Shown: positions 43,976 to 53,160, numbered from the stretch's first letter. The stretch: 64,000 bases of DNA from an uncultured delta proteobacterium (GCA_903835685.1 CAILNX010000043.1:186001-250000), one strand, 5' to 3'. The notes: a model not told the origin generated them from the letters alone. Program-made: numbers and translations.

Positions 43976-44626
43976 TCAGTGTTCCCAGAACAGGTAGTTC
44001 TTCACTTCCAGCACGCCCGCGACGCCCCGGGCCACGCCCTCCACCCGCCGGGCCTCCTCGGACGAGGCCACCACGCCCAGGAGCACGGCGTTGCACTGGA
44101 CCACTTCCACGTCGATGTTGGTGGAGCGGACCTCGGATGCGCCGATGAGGGCGGCGCGGATTTTTCCGGCCAGGTACAGGTTGTCAGGACGGCCGCAGAA
44201 GGACGCGCCCTTGGGAAACAGGTAGCCGGTCACGGACACCACCCCGGGCGTGCCCTTGGCGATAGACACCAGACGGCGGACCTGGGCCCTGTTCTGGTAC
44301 TCGCCGAGCAGAAAGACCCGGCCGGAATAGCTGTAGGTGTGCATGTTCAGGTAGCTCAAGGAGTCGTCGGCCATGATCTCGGCCACGATATTGGCCCGGA
44401 TGCCCGTGTCGGCAAGCATCTCGCCGCTGCCGCGCTCCTCCTGGGAGAACTTGTAGGCCGTGGCGCTGGCCGGGGCCACGGCCACCACAAAGGACACCAC
44501 CGGCCCCGAGGCCGGAACCATGGCCGCCAGGCATCCGGTGAACAGACTGGCGTTACAGGCCAAAAGAAGGGCCGCGCCCAGGCCAAGGCAAACCCTCTGG
44601 CCCCTCTGGCCTCCGGGAATCAGCAT
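43976..44626 (-). CDS. BON-domain lipoprotein
   Basis: 216 residues. A signal peptide ends in the lipobox SLFTGC. Two BON domains follow (about 75-140: GIRANIVAEIMADDSL, SGRVFLLGEYQNRAQV; and about 150-215: LAGKIRAALIGASEVRSTNI, AVLLGVVASSEEARRV). This is the layout of OsmY/DolP-like envelope proteins that bind phospholipid surfaces and help keep the outer membrane sound. GAGGGGGA precedes the ATG. An AT-rich dyad lies 28 bp upstream. Confidence 0.88.
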   Translation of the reverse strand: MLIPGGQRGQRVCLGLGAALLLACNASLFTGCLAAMVPASGPVVSFVVAVAPASATAYKFSQEERGSGEMLADTGIRANIVAEIMADDSLSYLNMHTYSYSGRVFLLGEYQNRAQVRRLVSIAKGTPGVVSVTGYLFPKGASFCGRPDNLYLAGKIRAALIGASEVRSTNIDVEVVQCNAVLLGVVASSEEARRVEGVARGVAGVLEVKNYLFWEH

Positions 44627-44653
44627 TCCCCCTCACAAGAATGCAAGAATATG

Positions 44654-44672
44654 AAATAATGAATTATTATTT
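44654..44672. promoter_or_regulatory. AT-rich dyad upstream of BON gene
   Basis: AAATAAT-GAATT-ATTATTT, a perfect 7-bp inverted repeat about 30-45 bp before the BON start. It could be an operator or part of the promoter; no clear -35/-10 pair was found. Confidence 0.45.
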
Positions 44673-44705
44673 GTTTCAGTCTTCGAAATCGGCAGCGTCC
44701 CGAAT

Positions 44706-44754
44706 CCAAGGACAAGAAAAAAAAATATGAATTTTTCATATTCATTTGTCGCGC
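44706..44754 (+). repeat. AT-rich repeat unit D-left
   Basis: CCAAGGACAAGAA, then A9, a perfect 8-bp dyad AATATGAA (44724-44731) with TTCATATT (44735-44742), and TTTGTCGCGCC. Same layout as the unit at 605. It lacks an upstream plus-strand gene but is paired with the unit at 44781. Confidence 0.5.
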
Positions 44755-44780
44755 CTTTGAATTCCGTTCCCTTGAATGTG

Positions 44781-44828
44781 CTTGCGACATAACAGACTTA
44801 TTTTATTATTTTTCTTCTTTTCTTCTGG
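44781..44828 (-). repeat. AT-rich 3'-flanking repeat unit D-right
   Basis: On the minus strand CCAGAAGAAAAGAAG, an AAAATAATAAAATAA core, then TGTTATGTCGCAAG. It lies 20 bp beyond the stop of the CgeB-like gene and points in its direction. This is the most diverged copy. Confidence 0.5.
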
Positions 44829-44848
44829 CCCATTCCGCAGACGACTCC

Positions 44849-46471
44849 CTAGGCCCTCCGCTCCAGGCCCACGGCCGCAAGCAGGGCCGTGACCCTCTGT
44901 CCATAGGTGTGCTCCCGGGCCACCAGGGCGGCGAACTCCCGGCGCACCTCTTCCCGAAGCGGGCGGCCCGGCCCCAGGCGCTCGGCCAGGGCCGGGATGT
45001 CCCCGGCCTGGGCAAAGCTCACCTCCCGGACCAGGTCGGCCGGAAAGAGGTCCAGGCCTGGCGTGGCGTCGGTGATGAGCACCCCGCCCGCGGCCCAGAC
45101 GTCGAAATGGCGCTGGGTCAGGCCCCGGGGCAGGAGCAGGCTGGTCAGATTCAGGTTCAGCCCGGCCTGGCGGTAGATGCTCGGCAGGGGACCGTAATAG
45201 TCCACCTCGGGCCTCAAGGCCGAAAGCCCGGGGACCAGCTCCCGCCAGCGGGCGTCGCCGAACACCGTGAGCCCGGCCGCGCAGGCGGACTCAAGGCACA
45301 GGGCGCGCCAGGCCTCGGCGCAGGTCTCGGCCGCCAGTCCCACCCTCCGGGCCTCCTGGCCCGGCCACAGGATGCGGGCGGAATATTGGGCGCGCCACCA
45401 GGCGTAGTCCGGCCGCAAACCCCGCTCAAGCATGGCCCGGGCAGCCACCTCCCGGCCAGGGTCCAGGGACTGGCCCGCGAAAAAATCCTCCTTGCCCGGA
45501 AAGCGCGAACGGCCCACGAAGACCACCTGCTCTCCCAGGCCCTGGGCCGCCTCGATCAGCCCGGCCGAACTGGCCGAACTGGCCTGGAACATATGCTGGG
45601 CAGCGGCCAGGGGCAGGTGGAAGACCCTGGCCGCCCCGTGCTGGCGCAAGGGGTCCAGGAACCAGGAGTCCGTGACCAGCAGGCTGCACTGGGTCCAGAA
45701 CCCGGAGCGCAGCCGGGACACCAGATGGAAGGGATTGTCCACGCACCACACGGCCACCGGAACCCCGGCCTCGGCCAGGAGGTGGTAACTCTCGCCCAAG
45801 GGGTCCAGGCCCTGGAAATTCACGCTCAGGAAAAGCTTGGGCTTCCCCTCCTTGAGCAGGCCCAAAAGGTCCCCGGGCGAAATCTGGGGGTCCAGCAGGC
45901 GCACCCCGTATCCGGCCTCGTGCAGGGCCTGGATCAGTTCCCGGCGCACCAGGGAGGTCTCGGAGCCCGGCAGCCAGACCTCGGTTCGGCAGGGACCGGG
46001 CGGGTCGTGCAGATGGAGGCGCACCCGGGCCCAGAGCGGCCCCCAGAACGAGGGGAAGAGCTTCAAGTTGGGGCGGTACCAGAACAGGGTGGAGGTGCGC
46101 ACGAAATCCCGGGTCAGGGCCTCGGGCTTGATGCGCTTGAATCCCAGGGGATTGCGGCCGCCGGGATGGCCCGGAAGCTGGGCCTCAAGCTCCGGGCATT
46201 CCAGGAAGAAGGTCTCCCGTCCCCGGCGCACCTGGCCCGGGAACACCCCAGGGTTCGGCCCCAGGCCCAGGAACACGAAGCGGGACCCCCGGCCGAGCTG
46301 GATGAACTCGCCCGGCCCCTCGGGCAGGCTTTGGCTCTGGCCCACCTCGTTGACCACCTGGATACGTTCGGGCCTCTGGGTCACGGGCGTCTCCGGGGCT
46401 CGGTCATTACGCTCACCATCGGGGTTCTCTCCCGGCGACAAACTTGTACTTGAATTCCAGGCAATTGTCAC
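44849..46471 (-). CDS. CgeB-like glycosyltransferase
   Basis: About 540 residues. A first part (about 55-130) contains FVFLGLGPNPGVFPGQV. The second (about 165-540) resembles the CgeB/DUF3880-type GT-B family: ALHEAGYGVRLLDPQ, LFLSVNFQGLDPLGE, VAVWCVDNPFHLVSR, VFVGRSRFPGKEDFF, GLTQRHFDVWAAGGVLITDA, EHTYGQRVTALLAA. The related gene at 51018 shares the second part. Such enzymes often glycosylate flagellin or surface glycans. The start is uncertain: GTG 46471 has AAGG adjacent, and an internal GTG near residue 40 is possible. It is divergent from rlmE with only 37 bp between. Confidence 0.78.
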   Translation of the reverse strand: MTIAWNSSTSLSPGENPDGERNDRAPETPVTQRPERIQVVNEVGQSQSLPEGPGEFIQLGRGSRFVFLGLGPNPGVFPGQVRRGRETFFLECPELEAQLPGHPGGRNPLGFKRIKPEALTRDFVRTSTLFWYRPNLKLFPSFWGPLWARVRLHLHDPPGPCRTEVWLPGSETSLVRRELIQALHEAGYGVRLLDPQISPGDLLGLLKEGKPKLFLSVNFQGLDPLGESYHLLAEAGVPVAVWCVDNPFHLVSRLRSGFWTQCSLLVTDSWFLDPLRQHGAARVFHLPLAAAQHMFQASSASSAGLIEAAQGLGEQVVFVGRSRFPGKEDFFAGQSLDPGREVAARAMLERGLRPDYAWWRAQYSARILWPGQEARRVGLAAETCAEAWRALCLESACAAGLTVFGDARWRELVPGLSALRPEVDYYGPLPSIYRQAGLNLNLTSLLLPRGLTQRHFDVWAAGGVLITDATPGLDLFPADLVREVSFAQAGDIPALAERLGPGRPLREEVRREFAALVAREHTYGQRVTALLAAVGLERRA

Positions 46472-46508
46472 CCTTGGCGGCCGGGCCGACCTGAGGTATG
46501 GTGGCTGG

Positions 46509-47108
46509 ATGAAACAGTATCAGGATCACTACTTCAAAAAAGCCAAGCAGGAGAACTATCCGGCCCGCGCGGTGTACAAGCTCCAGGAGATGAACAACAA
46601 ATTCAAGCTGTTGAAACCAGGCATGGCGGTCCTGGACTTAGGGGCCGCGCCAGGCTCCTGGTCCCTATACGCCTCCCAGAAGCTCGGTGACAAGGGCCGT
46701 CTCCTGGCCGTGGACCTCCAGGAAATCCAGCAGGGCTTCGGCCCCCTGGCCACGGTGCTGGCCTGCGACGTGTTTTCCGACGCGCCGGAACTGACTGCCG
46801 CCCTGGCCGAGATCGGCCCCTTTGACCTGGTCATGAGCGACATGGCCCCGGCCACCATCGGGATCAAATTCGCGGACCAGGCCCGCTCGGCCGCCCTGTG
46901 CGAACGAGCCAGGGACCTGGCCCTGGCGAACTTGAAATTCCACGGCAATTTCGTGGCCAAGATCTTCGAAGGCCCGGACTCCAAGCCCTTCAAGGAATCG
47001 CTGCGGCCCCATTTCGACACCGTGCGCGGATTCAAGCCCAAAAGCTCCCGCTCGGAAAGCAAGGAGACCTTCATCCTGGGGCTTGGCTTTCGGCCCGCCC
47101 GAGGGTAG
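46509..47108 (+). CDS. rlmE: 23S rRNA (uridine-2'-O) methyltransferase RlmE/FtsJ
   Basis: A 199-residue SAM-dependent enzyme. It starts with a basic helix (YFKKAKQENYPARAVYKLQE) holding the first catalytic Lys. The SAM loop is VLDLGAAPGSWS, the catalytic Asp is in FDLVMSDMAP, the second Lys in NFVAKIFEG, and Glu in SRSESKETFI. It methylates U2552 in the A loop of 23S rRNA. The length is normal. It is the first gene of a plus-strand row leading to ruvCAB. Confidence 0.95.
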   Translation: MKQYQDHYFKKAKQENYPARAVYKLQEMNNKFKLLKPGMAVLDLGAAPGSWSLYASQKLGDKGRLLAVDLQEIQQGFGPLATVLACDVFSDAPELTAALAEIGPFDLVMSDMAPATIGIKFADQARSAALCERARDLALANLKFHGNFVAKIFEGPDSKPFKESLRPHFDTVRGFKPKSSRSESKETFILGLGFRPARG

Positions 47109-47210
47109 CATGTTCGATCTTTTGGCCAAGGGCTCCCGCAAATCCACGGACATCCGGGACCCGGGCCTGCGCATCACCGCGATATCACATTCTATTGGAG
47201 GCATATACGC

Positions 47211-47948
47211 ATGGCTGGACACAGCAAATGGAAAAACATCCAGGTCCGTAAAGGGGCCCAGGACATCAAAAAGGGCAAGGACTTCACCAAGGCGGCCAAG
47301 GACCTGATCCTGGCGGCCAAGGCCGGAGGCGGGGACCCGGTGCACAACGCCACCCTGCGCACGGCCATCGCCAAGGCCAAGGCCGTGAACCTGCCCAAGG
47401 ACAAGATCGACCAGGCCATCAAGAAGGGCACGGGCGAACTGGCCGGCGGGGACCTCTACGAGGTCATGTACGAGGGCTACGCGCCAGGCGGGGTGGCCAT
47501 CATGGTCGAGGCGGCCACGGAGAACAAGAACCGCTCCGCGGCCGACATCCGGCACTTGATCAGCAAGGGCGGCGGGAACATGGGCGAGCCCAATTGCGTG
47601 GGCTGGATGTTCGACCGCAAGGGGGTCATCTCCTTTGACGCCGCGAAATACACCGAGGACCAGATCATGGAGGCCGGGCTCGAGGCCGGGGCTGACGACG
47701 TGGTCAGCGAAGGGGATTCCATCGAGGTGTACACGGCCGTGGAGCACTTCGCCGCCGTGCAAAAGGCCTTCGAGGACGCCGAAATGGCCTTTGAGAACGC
47801 CGAACTGACCCTGATCCCCCAGAATCTGGTGGCCGTGGACGCCACGGCCGGGCAGAAAATCCTGAATTTGATCGAGAAGCTCGAAGAATACGAGGACGTG
47901 CAGAACGTGTACGTCAACGCCGACTTCCCTGACGAACTGATGGGTTAG
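47211..47948 (+). CDS. yebC: YebC/PmpR-family protein
   Basis: 245 residues, normal for the family. It starts MAGHSKWKNIQVRKGAQDIK, with DPVHNATLRTAIAKAKAVN, an EVMYEGYAPGGVAIMVEA block, and the acidic C-terminal domain. YebC proteins act as DNA-binding regulators in some species and as ribosome-associated factors at proline stretches in others. TTGGAGG precedes the ATG. It is commonly found next to ruvC, as here (12-bp gap). Confidence 0.95.
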   Translation: MAGHSKWKNIQVRKGAQDIKKGKDFTKAAKDLILAAKAGGGDPVHNATLRTAIAKAKAVNLPKDKIDQAIKKGTGELAGGDLYEVMYEGYAPGGVAIMVEAATENKNRSAADIRHLISKGGGNMGEPNCVGWMFDRKGVISFDAAKYTEDQIMEAGLEAGADDVVSEGDSIEVYTAVEHFAAVQKAFEDAEMAFENAELTLIPQNLVAVDATAGQKILNLIEKLEEYEDVQNVYVNADFPDELMG

Positions 47949-47960
47949 CGTCACACACGC

Positions 47961-48467
47961 ATGGCAGGAAACGGCGTTCTCATCCTGGGGCTGGACCCCG
48001 GCTCCCGGGTGACCGGGTTCGGCCTGGTGCGCGAAATTTCCGGCGCGGCCAGCCTGGTGGAGGCCGGGACCATCCGCTGTTCCCAGGAGCAGGAGGCCGA
48101 CCGCCTGGGGCACATCTTCAGCGAACTGGCCAAGATCATCGCCCGACACCAGCCGGACGAGGCCGCCGTGGAGGACGTGTTCACAGCCAAGAACGCCCGC
48201 TCGGCCTTGAAGCTCGGGCAGGCCCGGGGCTCGGCCCTGGCCGCCTGCGCCCTGGCCGGACTGGCTGTCTCCGGATACGCGCCCACCCATGTGAAGAAGA
48301 ACATCGTGGGCCAGGGCCGGGCCGAGAAGGAGCAGGTGGCCTTCATGGTGGCCCAGATCCTGGGCGTGCGCAAGCCGGACTGGGCCAAGGACGCCTCGGA
48401 CGCCCTGGCCGTGGCCGTGTGCCACTTGAACGAGCGGCGCTTCAAGCGCCTGACAGGGAGCCCATGA
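47961..48467 (+). CDS. ruvC: Holliday junction resolvase RuvC
   Basis: A 168-residue RNase-H-fold endonuclease. Catalytic acids are D12 (ILGLDPGSR), the Glu of AAVEDVF, and the Asp pair in WAKDASDALAVA; HVKKNIVGQGRAEKEQV is also present. It cuts Holliday junctions as a dimer. Its stop overlaps the ruvA start (ATGA), so the resolvasome genes are co-translated. Confidence 0.96.
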   Translation: MAGNGVLILGLDPGSRVTGFGLVREISGAASLVEAGTIRCSQEQEADRLGHIFSELAKIIARHQPDEAAVEDVFTAKNARSALKLGQARGSALAACALAGLAVSGYAPTHVKKNIVGQGRAEKEQVAFMVAQILGVRKPDWAKDASDALAVAVCHLNERRFKRLTGSP

Positions 48468-49075
48468 TCGCCCATGTCGCCGGAACGCTCATCGCGGCCA
48501 CGGACAAGTCCCTGGTGGTGCTCACCCCGGGCGGGGTGGGCTACGAACTCTTTGTCACGGCCCAGGCCCTGCTCGAACACCGGGTCATGAACGTGCAGGC
48601 GGCCTTCTTCACCCAGACCGTGGTCCGGGAGGACGCCCTGGAGCTCTACGGCTTCGACACCTCCGAGGAACGCCGCTATTTCCAGATACTCACCTCCATC
48701 CCCAACCTCGGGCCGAAAAAGGCCCTGGCCATCCTCTCGGCCTTCCCGCCCCCGCGCCTGCGCGAGATCGCGGCCCGGGAGGACGTGAAGGCCATGACCT
48801 CGGTGTCCGGCATCGGGCAGAAGTCCGCCCAGCAGATCGTCTGGGACTTGAAACACCGGCTGAAATCCGAGACCGGCCTGCCCGGGGCCGTGGGCATGAG
48901 CCGGGACGAGAAGGTGAGCGAATTCGCCGACGCCCTGCTGGGCTTAAGGGGCCTGGGCTATGCCGAGGACGAGGTGCGGCCCCTGCTGGCCCAGGCCTTC
49001 GAGGCCGAGCCTGATCTTGAGGCGGCCACGGCCATCCGGGCCGCCCTGAAAAAACTGGGCGGGAAACGCACATGA
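48464..49075 (+). CDS. ruvA: Holliday junction DNA helicase subunit RuvA
   Basis: 203 residues. The N-terminal OB-fold starts [11 protein letters not shown]. Helix-hairpin-helix motifs follow ([36 protein letters not shown]), with the C-terminal RuvB-binding domain at about 150-203. It binds the four-way junction as a tetramer. It overlaps ruvC upstream and ruvB downstream by 4 bp each. Confidence 0.96.
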   Translation: MIAHVAGTLIAATDKSLVVLTPGGVGYELFVTAQALLEHRVMNVQAAFFTQTVVREDALELYGFDTSEERRYFQILTSIPNLGPKKALAILSAFPPPRLREIAAREDVKAMTSVSGIGQKSAQQIVWDLKHRLKSETGLPGAVGMSRDEKVSEFADALLGLRGLGYAEDEVRPLLAQAFEAEPDLEAATAIRAALKKLGGKRT

Positions 49076-50079
49076 CCAAGCCCGCCGCCGCTGTCGTTGA
49101 CGAGCACATCCGGCCCCGCCAACTGGCCGACTTCATCGGCCAGGACGACCTGCGGGCCAACCTAGCCGTGTTCATCCGGGCCGCCCGGGAGCGCGGCAAG
49201 CAGATGGACCATACGCTCTTCTACGGCAGCCCGGGCCTGGGCAAGACCACTCTGGCCCAGATCGTGGCCGGGGAGCTGGGCGTGAACCTGGTGTCCACCT
49301 CCGGCCCGGTGCTGGAGCGCTCCGGCGACCTGGCCGCCATCCTGACCAACCTGGGCCGTCACGACATCCTCTTCGTGGACGAGATCCACCGCATGCCTCC
49401 CACGGTGGAGGAAATCCTCTACCCGGCCATGGAGGACTTCAAGCTCGACCTGATCATCGGCCAGGGACCGGGCGCTCGCTCGGTGAAGATCGACCTGGAG
49501 CCCTTCACCCTGGTGGGGGCCACCACCCGCATCGGGCTTCTGACCTCGCCTTTGCGCGACCGCTTCGGGGTCATCCTGCGCCTGGACTATTATTCGCCCG
49601 AGGAGCTGTCCCGCATTGTCACCCGGGCGGCCCGGATCATCAAGGCCGAGATCACCCCGGACGGGGCCTTGACCATCGGCAGCCGCTCCCGGGGCACCCC
49701 GCGCATCGCCAACCGCCTCCTGCGCCGGGTGCGCGATTTCGCCGAGGTGCAGGGCGCGCGGACCATTGACGCGGAACTGGCCTCGGCGGCCTTGAAGCGC
49801 ATGGACGTGGACGCCCTGGGCCTGGACCAGATGGACCGCAAGATTCTCTCGCTGATCATCAATCATTTCCAGGGTGGCCCGGTGGGGGTGAAGACCATTG
49901 CCGTGGCCTGCTCCGAAGAAGTCCGCACGGTGGAGGACATCTACGAGCCCTTCCTCATCCAGTGCGGATTCTTGAAACGCACCCCGCGCGGCCGGGTGGC
50001 CACGGCCCGGGCCTATCAGCATCTGAAGCGCCTGGGCGAGGACGTGGACGAAGGCGGATTCTTGACCCTGCCCGAGTGA
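49072..50079 (+). CDS. ruvB: Holliday junction branch-migration ATPase RuvB
   Basis: A 335-residue AAA+ motor. Walker A is [13 protein letters not shown], Walker [10 protein letters not shown], sensor I VGATTR, and the arginine finger is in PLRDRFG. The winged-helix end has [32 protein letters not shown] and [13 protein letters not shown]. It drives branch migration with RuvA. The final gene of ruvCAB is followed 7 bp later by glycosyltransferase genes, probably in the same transcript. Confidence 0.97.
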   Translation: MTKPAAAVVDEHIRPRQLADFIGQDDLRANLAVFIRAARERGKQMDHTLFYGSPGLGKTTLAQIVAGELGVNLVSTSGPVLERSGDLAAILTNLGRHDILFVDEIHRMPPTVEEILYPAMEDFKLDLIIGQGPGARSVKIDLEPFTLVGATTRIGLLTSPLRDRFGVILRLDYYSPEELSRIVTRAARIIKAEITPDGALTIGSRSRGTPRIANRLLRRVRDFAEVQGARTIDAELASAALKRMDVDALGLDQMDRKILSLIINHFQGGPVGVKTIAVACSEEVRTVEDIYEPFLIQCGFLKRTPRGRVATARAYQHLKRLGEDVDEGGFLTLPE

Positions 50080-50086
50080 GGTTTTC

Positions 50087-51025
50087 ATGCCCAGCCCCCG
50101 CATCCTCTATCTCTGCCCGGACATCCCCCAGCCCTCGGGCGGGGTGGCGGCCATCTACGAGCATGTGCGCACCTTAAACCGCCACGGCCACTTAGCCTTT
50201 GTCCTGCATTTCATCGACCGGGAGCCCAACCGCTTCGCCGGGCCGCCCCCGCCCGTGCTCTCCTTCTGGGACGGCCTGACGCTCAGCAAATCCGACATCC
50301 TGGTGGTCCCCGAGGGCTGCCTGTTCAACGAGTTGAAGGACCTTTCGGGCCTGCGCAAAATCGCCTTTGTCCAGAGCTGCCTGTTCGCCTTTGACGGCCC
50401 GGGCGGCCCCGGCCTGTGGGAGGACCTGGATTTTTCCGGGGCCATCTGCTGCTCGGAACTGACCGCCTCCTTCGCCCGCTCCACCTTGGGCATCGCCGAC
50501 GCCCGCGTGGTCTTAAACGCCGTGGACCCGGCCCTGTTCAGGCCCGGGGAAAAGACCCTGGCCATCGCCACCATGCCCCGCAAACAGCCGGTGGAGCTGC
50601 GCTTCCTGCGCCAGGCCTTCCAGTTGCGCAACCCGGGATGGCGGAACATCCCCTGGCTGGCCCTGGAGAACCTGACCCGGGCCGAGGTGGGCCAGGCCCT
50701 GGCCACCAGCGCGGTGTTCCTGTCCACCTGCCTGTTCGAGGGCTTCGGGCTTCCGGCCCTGGAGGCCATGGCCTGCGGGTGTCTGGTCACCGGTTTCCAC
50801 GGGTACGGGGGCCTGGAGTACGCCAATTCCTCCAACGGCCTGTGGTGCGACCAGGGCGATCTCCTGGGCGCGCTCACGGCCCTGGAGCGGGCCGTGGCCC
50901 TGCACATGGAGAACGGCCCGGCGGCCCAGGCCCTGCGCCGGGAGGCCATGGCAACGGCCGCCACCTACTCCCCCCGGGAGCAGGAAAACGCCCTGCTCGC
51001 GGTCTGGGCCGACTGGCGTGCCTGA
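50087..51025 (+). CDS. GT4-like glycosyltransferase
   Basis: 312 residues, shorter than most GT4 enzymes. The N-terminal part ILYLCPDIPQPSGGVAAIYE carries the family Gly loop. The C-terminal donor site reads LSTCLFEGFGLPALEAMACG, with the usual E..G..xxEAMACG spacing. The middle of the donor domain is reduced. Sugar and acceptor are unknown. It sits between ruvB and a CgeB-like gene that it overlaps by 8 bp, so the two may build one glycan. Confidence 0.85.
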   Translation: MPSPRILYLCPDIPQPSGGVAAIYEHVRTLNRHGHLAFVLHFIDREPNRFAGPPPPVLSFWDGLTLSKSDILVVPEGCLFNELKDLSGLRKIAFVQSCLFAFDGPGGPGLWEDLDFSGAICCSELTASFARSTLGIADARVVLNAVDPALFRPGEKTLAIATMPRKQPVELRFLRQAFQLRNPGWRNIPWLALENLTRAEVGQALATSAVFLSTCLFEGFGLPALEAMACGCLVTGFHGYGGLEYANSSNGLWCDQGDLLGALTALERAVALHMENGPAAQALRREAMATAATYSPREQENALLAVWADWRA

Positions 51026-52331
51026 TACCGGACTGACCGAGGGGTCGGCCCGGAGCCAGGCCCGCGCGTCAGCCCGTTTCGGCCGCCGTCCCCGGATTCT
51101 GGTCCTGCGCTTCGAGTATTTCCTGGAGCGGGAGATCCTGGCCGCCCTGGCTTGCCTGGACGCCGAGGTGCGGGTGTTTTCGCCTGCTTCCGAGGAGGAG
51201 AAGACCTCGGCCGGATACGCCCAGGCCTTACTAGCGGCCACGGCCTCGTTCAAGCCCCATTTCCTCCTGTCCGTGAATCTCCTGGGGGCCGACCCCGAGG
51301 GCCGCATGTTCGAGGTCATGGCCCGACTGGGCGTGGCCTGGGCAATCTGGCTGGTGGACAGCCCGGAGCTGTTCCTGCACGGCGCGGCCTCGCCCCTGCC
51401 CGGCCGGGCCTCCTTTTTCTGCTGCGACCCGGACCACGCGGCCAAGTTCGCGGCCATGGGCCTGGCCAATTCCCACGCCCTGCCCCTGGCCTGCGACCAC
51501 ACCCGCTTCGACCTCACCGCGCCCGTGGACCTGGGGCCGCACCCGGAACGGGACCGCTTCCAGGTCTCCTTCCTGGGCGCGACCTGGGTGGAGAAACTGG
51601 CCGCCTGCCACCGGGATTTCCGCTTTCCGGCCGGGGTGCTCAGGGGATTTACGGCCGTGGCCCGGGATCTGGCCGAGCAGGCCATGGACCAGATGAAGGG
51701 ACTGGCGACAGTGGGGGCAGGCCAGGCGACGCCCCAGGCAGCCTCGCCGGTCCTGGCCGAGTTCTGTGCCGACCGCCACCCCGGATTCTGGCAACAATGC
51801 CTGGAGCTGGACGCGCCCATGCGCCGTGGGGTGCTGCACCTGCTCTGCTGGGAGGCCAACCGGGTCTACCGCCTGGCCTGCGTGCGCACCATCCTGCCCT
51901 TTGCCCCGCTCATCGCGGGCGACCGGCACTGGGTGCGGGCGCTCGGCGATCCGGCCGGGCGCTACCTGCACCACCCGCCCATCGCCTATTACGGGACGGA
52001 CCTGGCCCGGTTCTACCGCCTGGCCCGGGTCAATTTCTGCTGCTCCGGGGTGCAGATGCCCCGGGCCTTGACCCAGCGGGCCTTCGACATCCCGGCCTCG
52101 GGCGCCCTGGCCCTCCTGGACTACCGCGACCAGTTGGCCGAATGCTTCGAGATTGGCCAGGAGGTCGCATGTTACCGAACCCTGGAGGAAGTGCCGGAGT
52201 TGGTGGAGCGTTACAGCAGGGACCGGGACGCGGCCAAGAAGATCATCGAGGCCGGGCGCAAACGCATCGCGGCCGAGCACACCTACCGGCATCGGTTGGA
52301 GCGGATGATCGGGGTGATGCGGGAGGGATAA
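51018..52331 (+). CDS. CgeB-like glycosyltransferase
   Basis: 437 residues. GT-B type related to the gene at 44849: EYFLEREILAALACLDAEVR, HFLLSVNLLGADPEGRM, VAWAIWLVDSPELF, VSFLGATWVEKLAACH, PRALTQRAFDIPASGALALL, and the C-terminal EHTYRHRLERMIGVM. The predicted GTG start overlaps the previous gene by 8 bp; no good ribosome site is seen, so the start may lie a few codons later. It converges on the NTF2-like gene with only 4 bp between stops. Confidence 0.83.
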   Translation: MPDTGLTEGSARSQARASARFGRRPRILVLRFEYFLEREILAALACLDAEVRVFSPASEEEKTSAGYAQALLAATASFKPHFLLSVNLLGADPEGRMFEVMARLGVAWAIWLVDSPELFLHGAASPLPGRASFFCCDPDHAAKFAAMGLANSHALPLACDHTRFDLTAPVDLGPHPERDRFQVSFLGATWVEKLAACHRDFRFPAGVLRGFTAVARDLAEQAMDQMKGLATVGAGQATPQAASPVLAEFCADRHPGFWQQCLELDAPMRRGVLHLLCWEANRVYRLACVRTILPFAPLIAGDRHWVRALGDPAGRYLHHPPIAYYGTDLARFYRLARVNFCCSGVQMPRALTQRAFDIPASGALALLDYRDQLAECFEIGQEVACYRTLEEVPELVERYSRDRDAAKKIIEAGRKRIAAEHTYRHRLERMIGVMREG

Positions 52332-52335
52332 CGCC

Positions 52336-53151
52336 CTACTTCACCTCCACCCGCTCCAGAATCTTCCACTGCCCGTCTTCCTGGATCAGGGTGAAGTCGT
52401 CGCCCTCTTCCTCTTCCTCGGTGATTCCGCCCACCAGCACCAGCAGGGTGCCCGTGACCCGGACCTTGGCCCGGGTTTCGTCCTTTTCCAGGACCCGCAG
52501 GGTCAGGCCCTTGGTGTCCACATAGGCCTTGCGGAAGCGCTCGAAGACGCCCCGGCCCTTTTGCATGGCCTGAAGCTTGCCGAAGGACTGCGCCTCGTGC
52601 TCCCGGGGGCCTCGGGCGAAGAGTTGGGGGAAGGTGTCGTCCAGGGTCCAGACCCGGATGAAATAGTCCAGCACAGGCTGGGCCGCCGCATCGACAGGGG
52701 GCTCGGGCAGGACTTCCGGCTTGGGCTTGGCCGGTTCGGGCTTTTCCTTGCGGCCCTTGTCCTTGTCCTTGTTCTTGGCCTTGTCCTTGTTCTTGCCCTT
52801 GCCATTAACCTTGCCATTGTCCATCTCGGGCTTGCCGGGCGCGGGCTGGTCGGGAGTTCCGGGCGCGGGCTGGACTTCGGCCTGGGCTTCGGGCTGGGCG
52901 GCTAGTTTATCATTCGGGGCCGGGGCTTTCAACAGGGGCTGGGCGTCGGTGGACGGATCGTCCAGACTGACCGGCGCGGTGAGCTTGCGGGCCGGGGGCT
53001 TGGACCAGCGCTCCTCGGGACCCAGGGGCGCTGGATCGGGTGAGCCTTGCGCACCGGCCGGGATGACCGGAAGCAGGACCAGAAGGCCCAGCAGGATCAA
53101 AAGGCGCAGGGGCCGCAGGGCCGACCAAGGGGAGGGGAAAGGAGTTTTCAC
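52336..53151 (-). CDS. secreted protein with Lys/Asp-rich linker and NTF2-like end
   Basis: 271 residues. A Sec signal (ALRPLRLLILLGLLVLLPVI, cleavage near PAGAQ) is followed by a Pro/Ala-rich part, a low-complexity Lys/Asp/Asn stretch (GKGKNKDKAKNKDKDKG) and Pro-Glu-Lys repeats (about 60-165). The C-terminal ~100 residues (VLDYFIRVWTLDDTF, FRKAYVDTKGLTLRV, FTLIQEDGQWKILERV) look like an NTF2/SnoaL-type fold. The GTG at 53151 is chosen: GAGG lies 8 bp upstream and the signal peptide starts at once. The longer frame upstream is repeat unit E-left. Confidence 0.72.
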   Translation of the reverse strand: MKTPFPSPWSALRPLRLLILLGLLVLLPVIPAGAQGSPDPAPLGPEERWSKPPARKLTAPVSLDDPSTDAQPLLKAPAPNDKLAAQPEAQAEVQPAPGTPDQPAPGKPEMDNGKVNGKGKNKDKAKNKDKDKGRKEKPEPAKPKPEVLPEPPVDAAAQPVLDYFIRVWTLDDTFPQLFARGPREHEAQSFGKLQAMQKGRGVFERFRKAYVDTKGLTLRVLEKDETRAKVRVTGTLLVLVGGITEEEEEGDDFTLIQEDGQWKILERVEVK

Positions 53152-53160
53152 CGATACATC

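Noticed and set aside
47110-47210. Small open frame between rlmE and yebC starting MFDLLAKG
   Set aside because: No ribosome site and it runs out of frame into yebC; no family resemblance.
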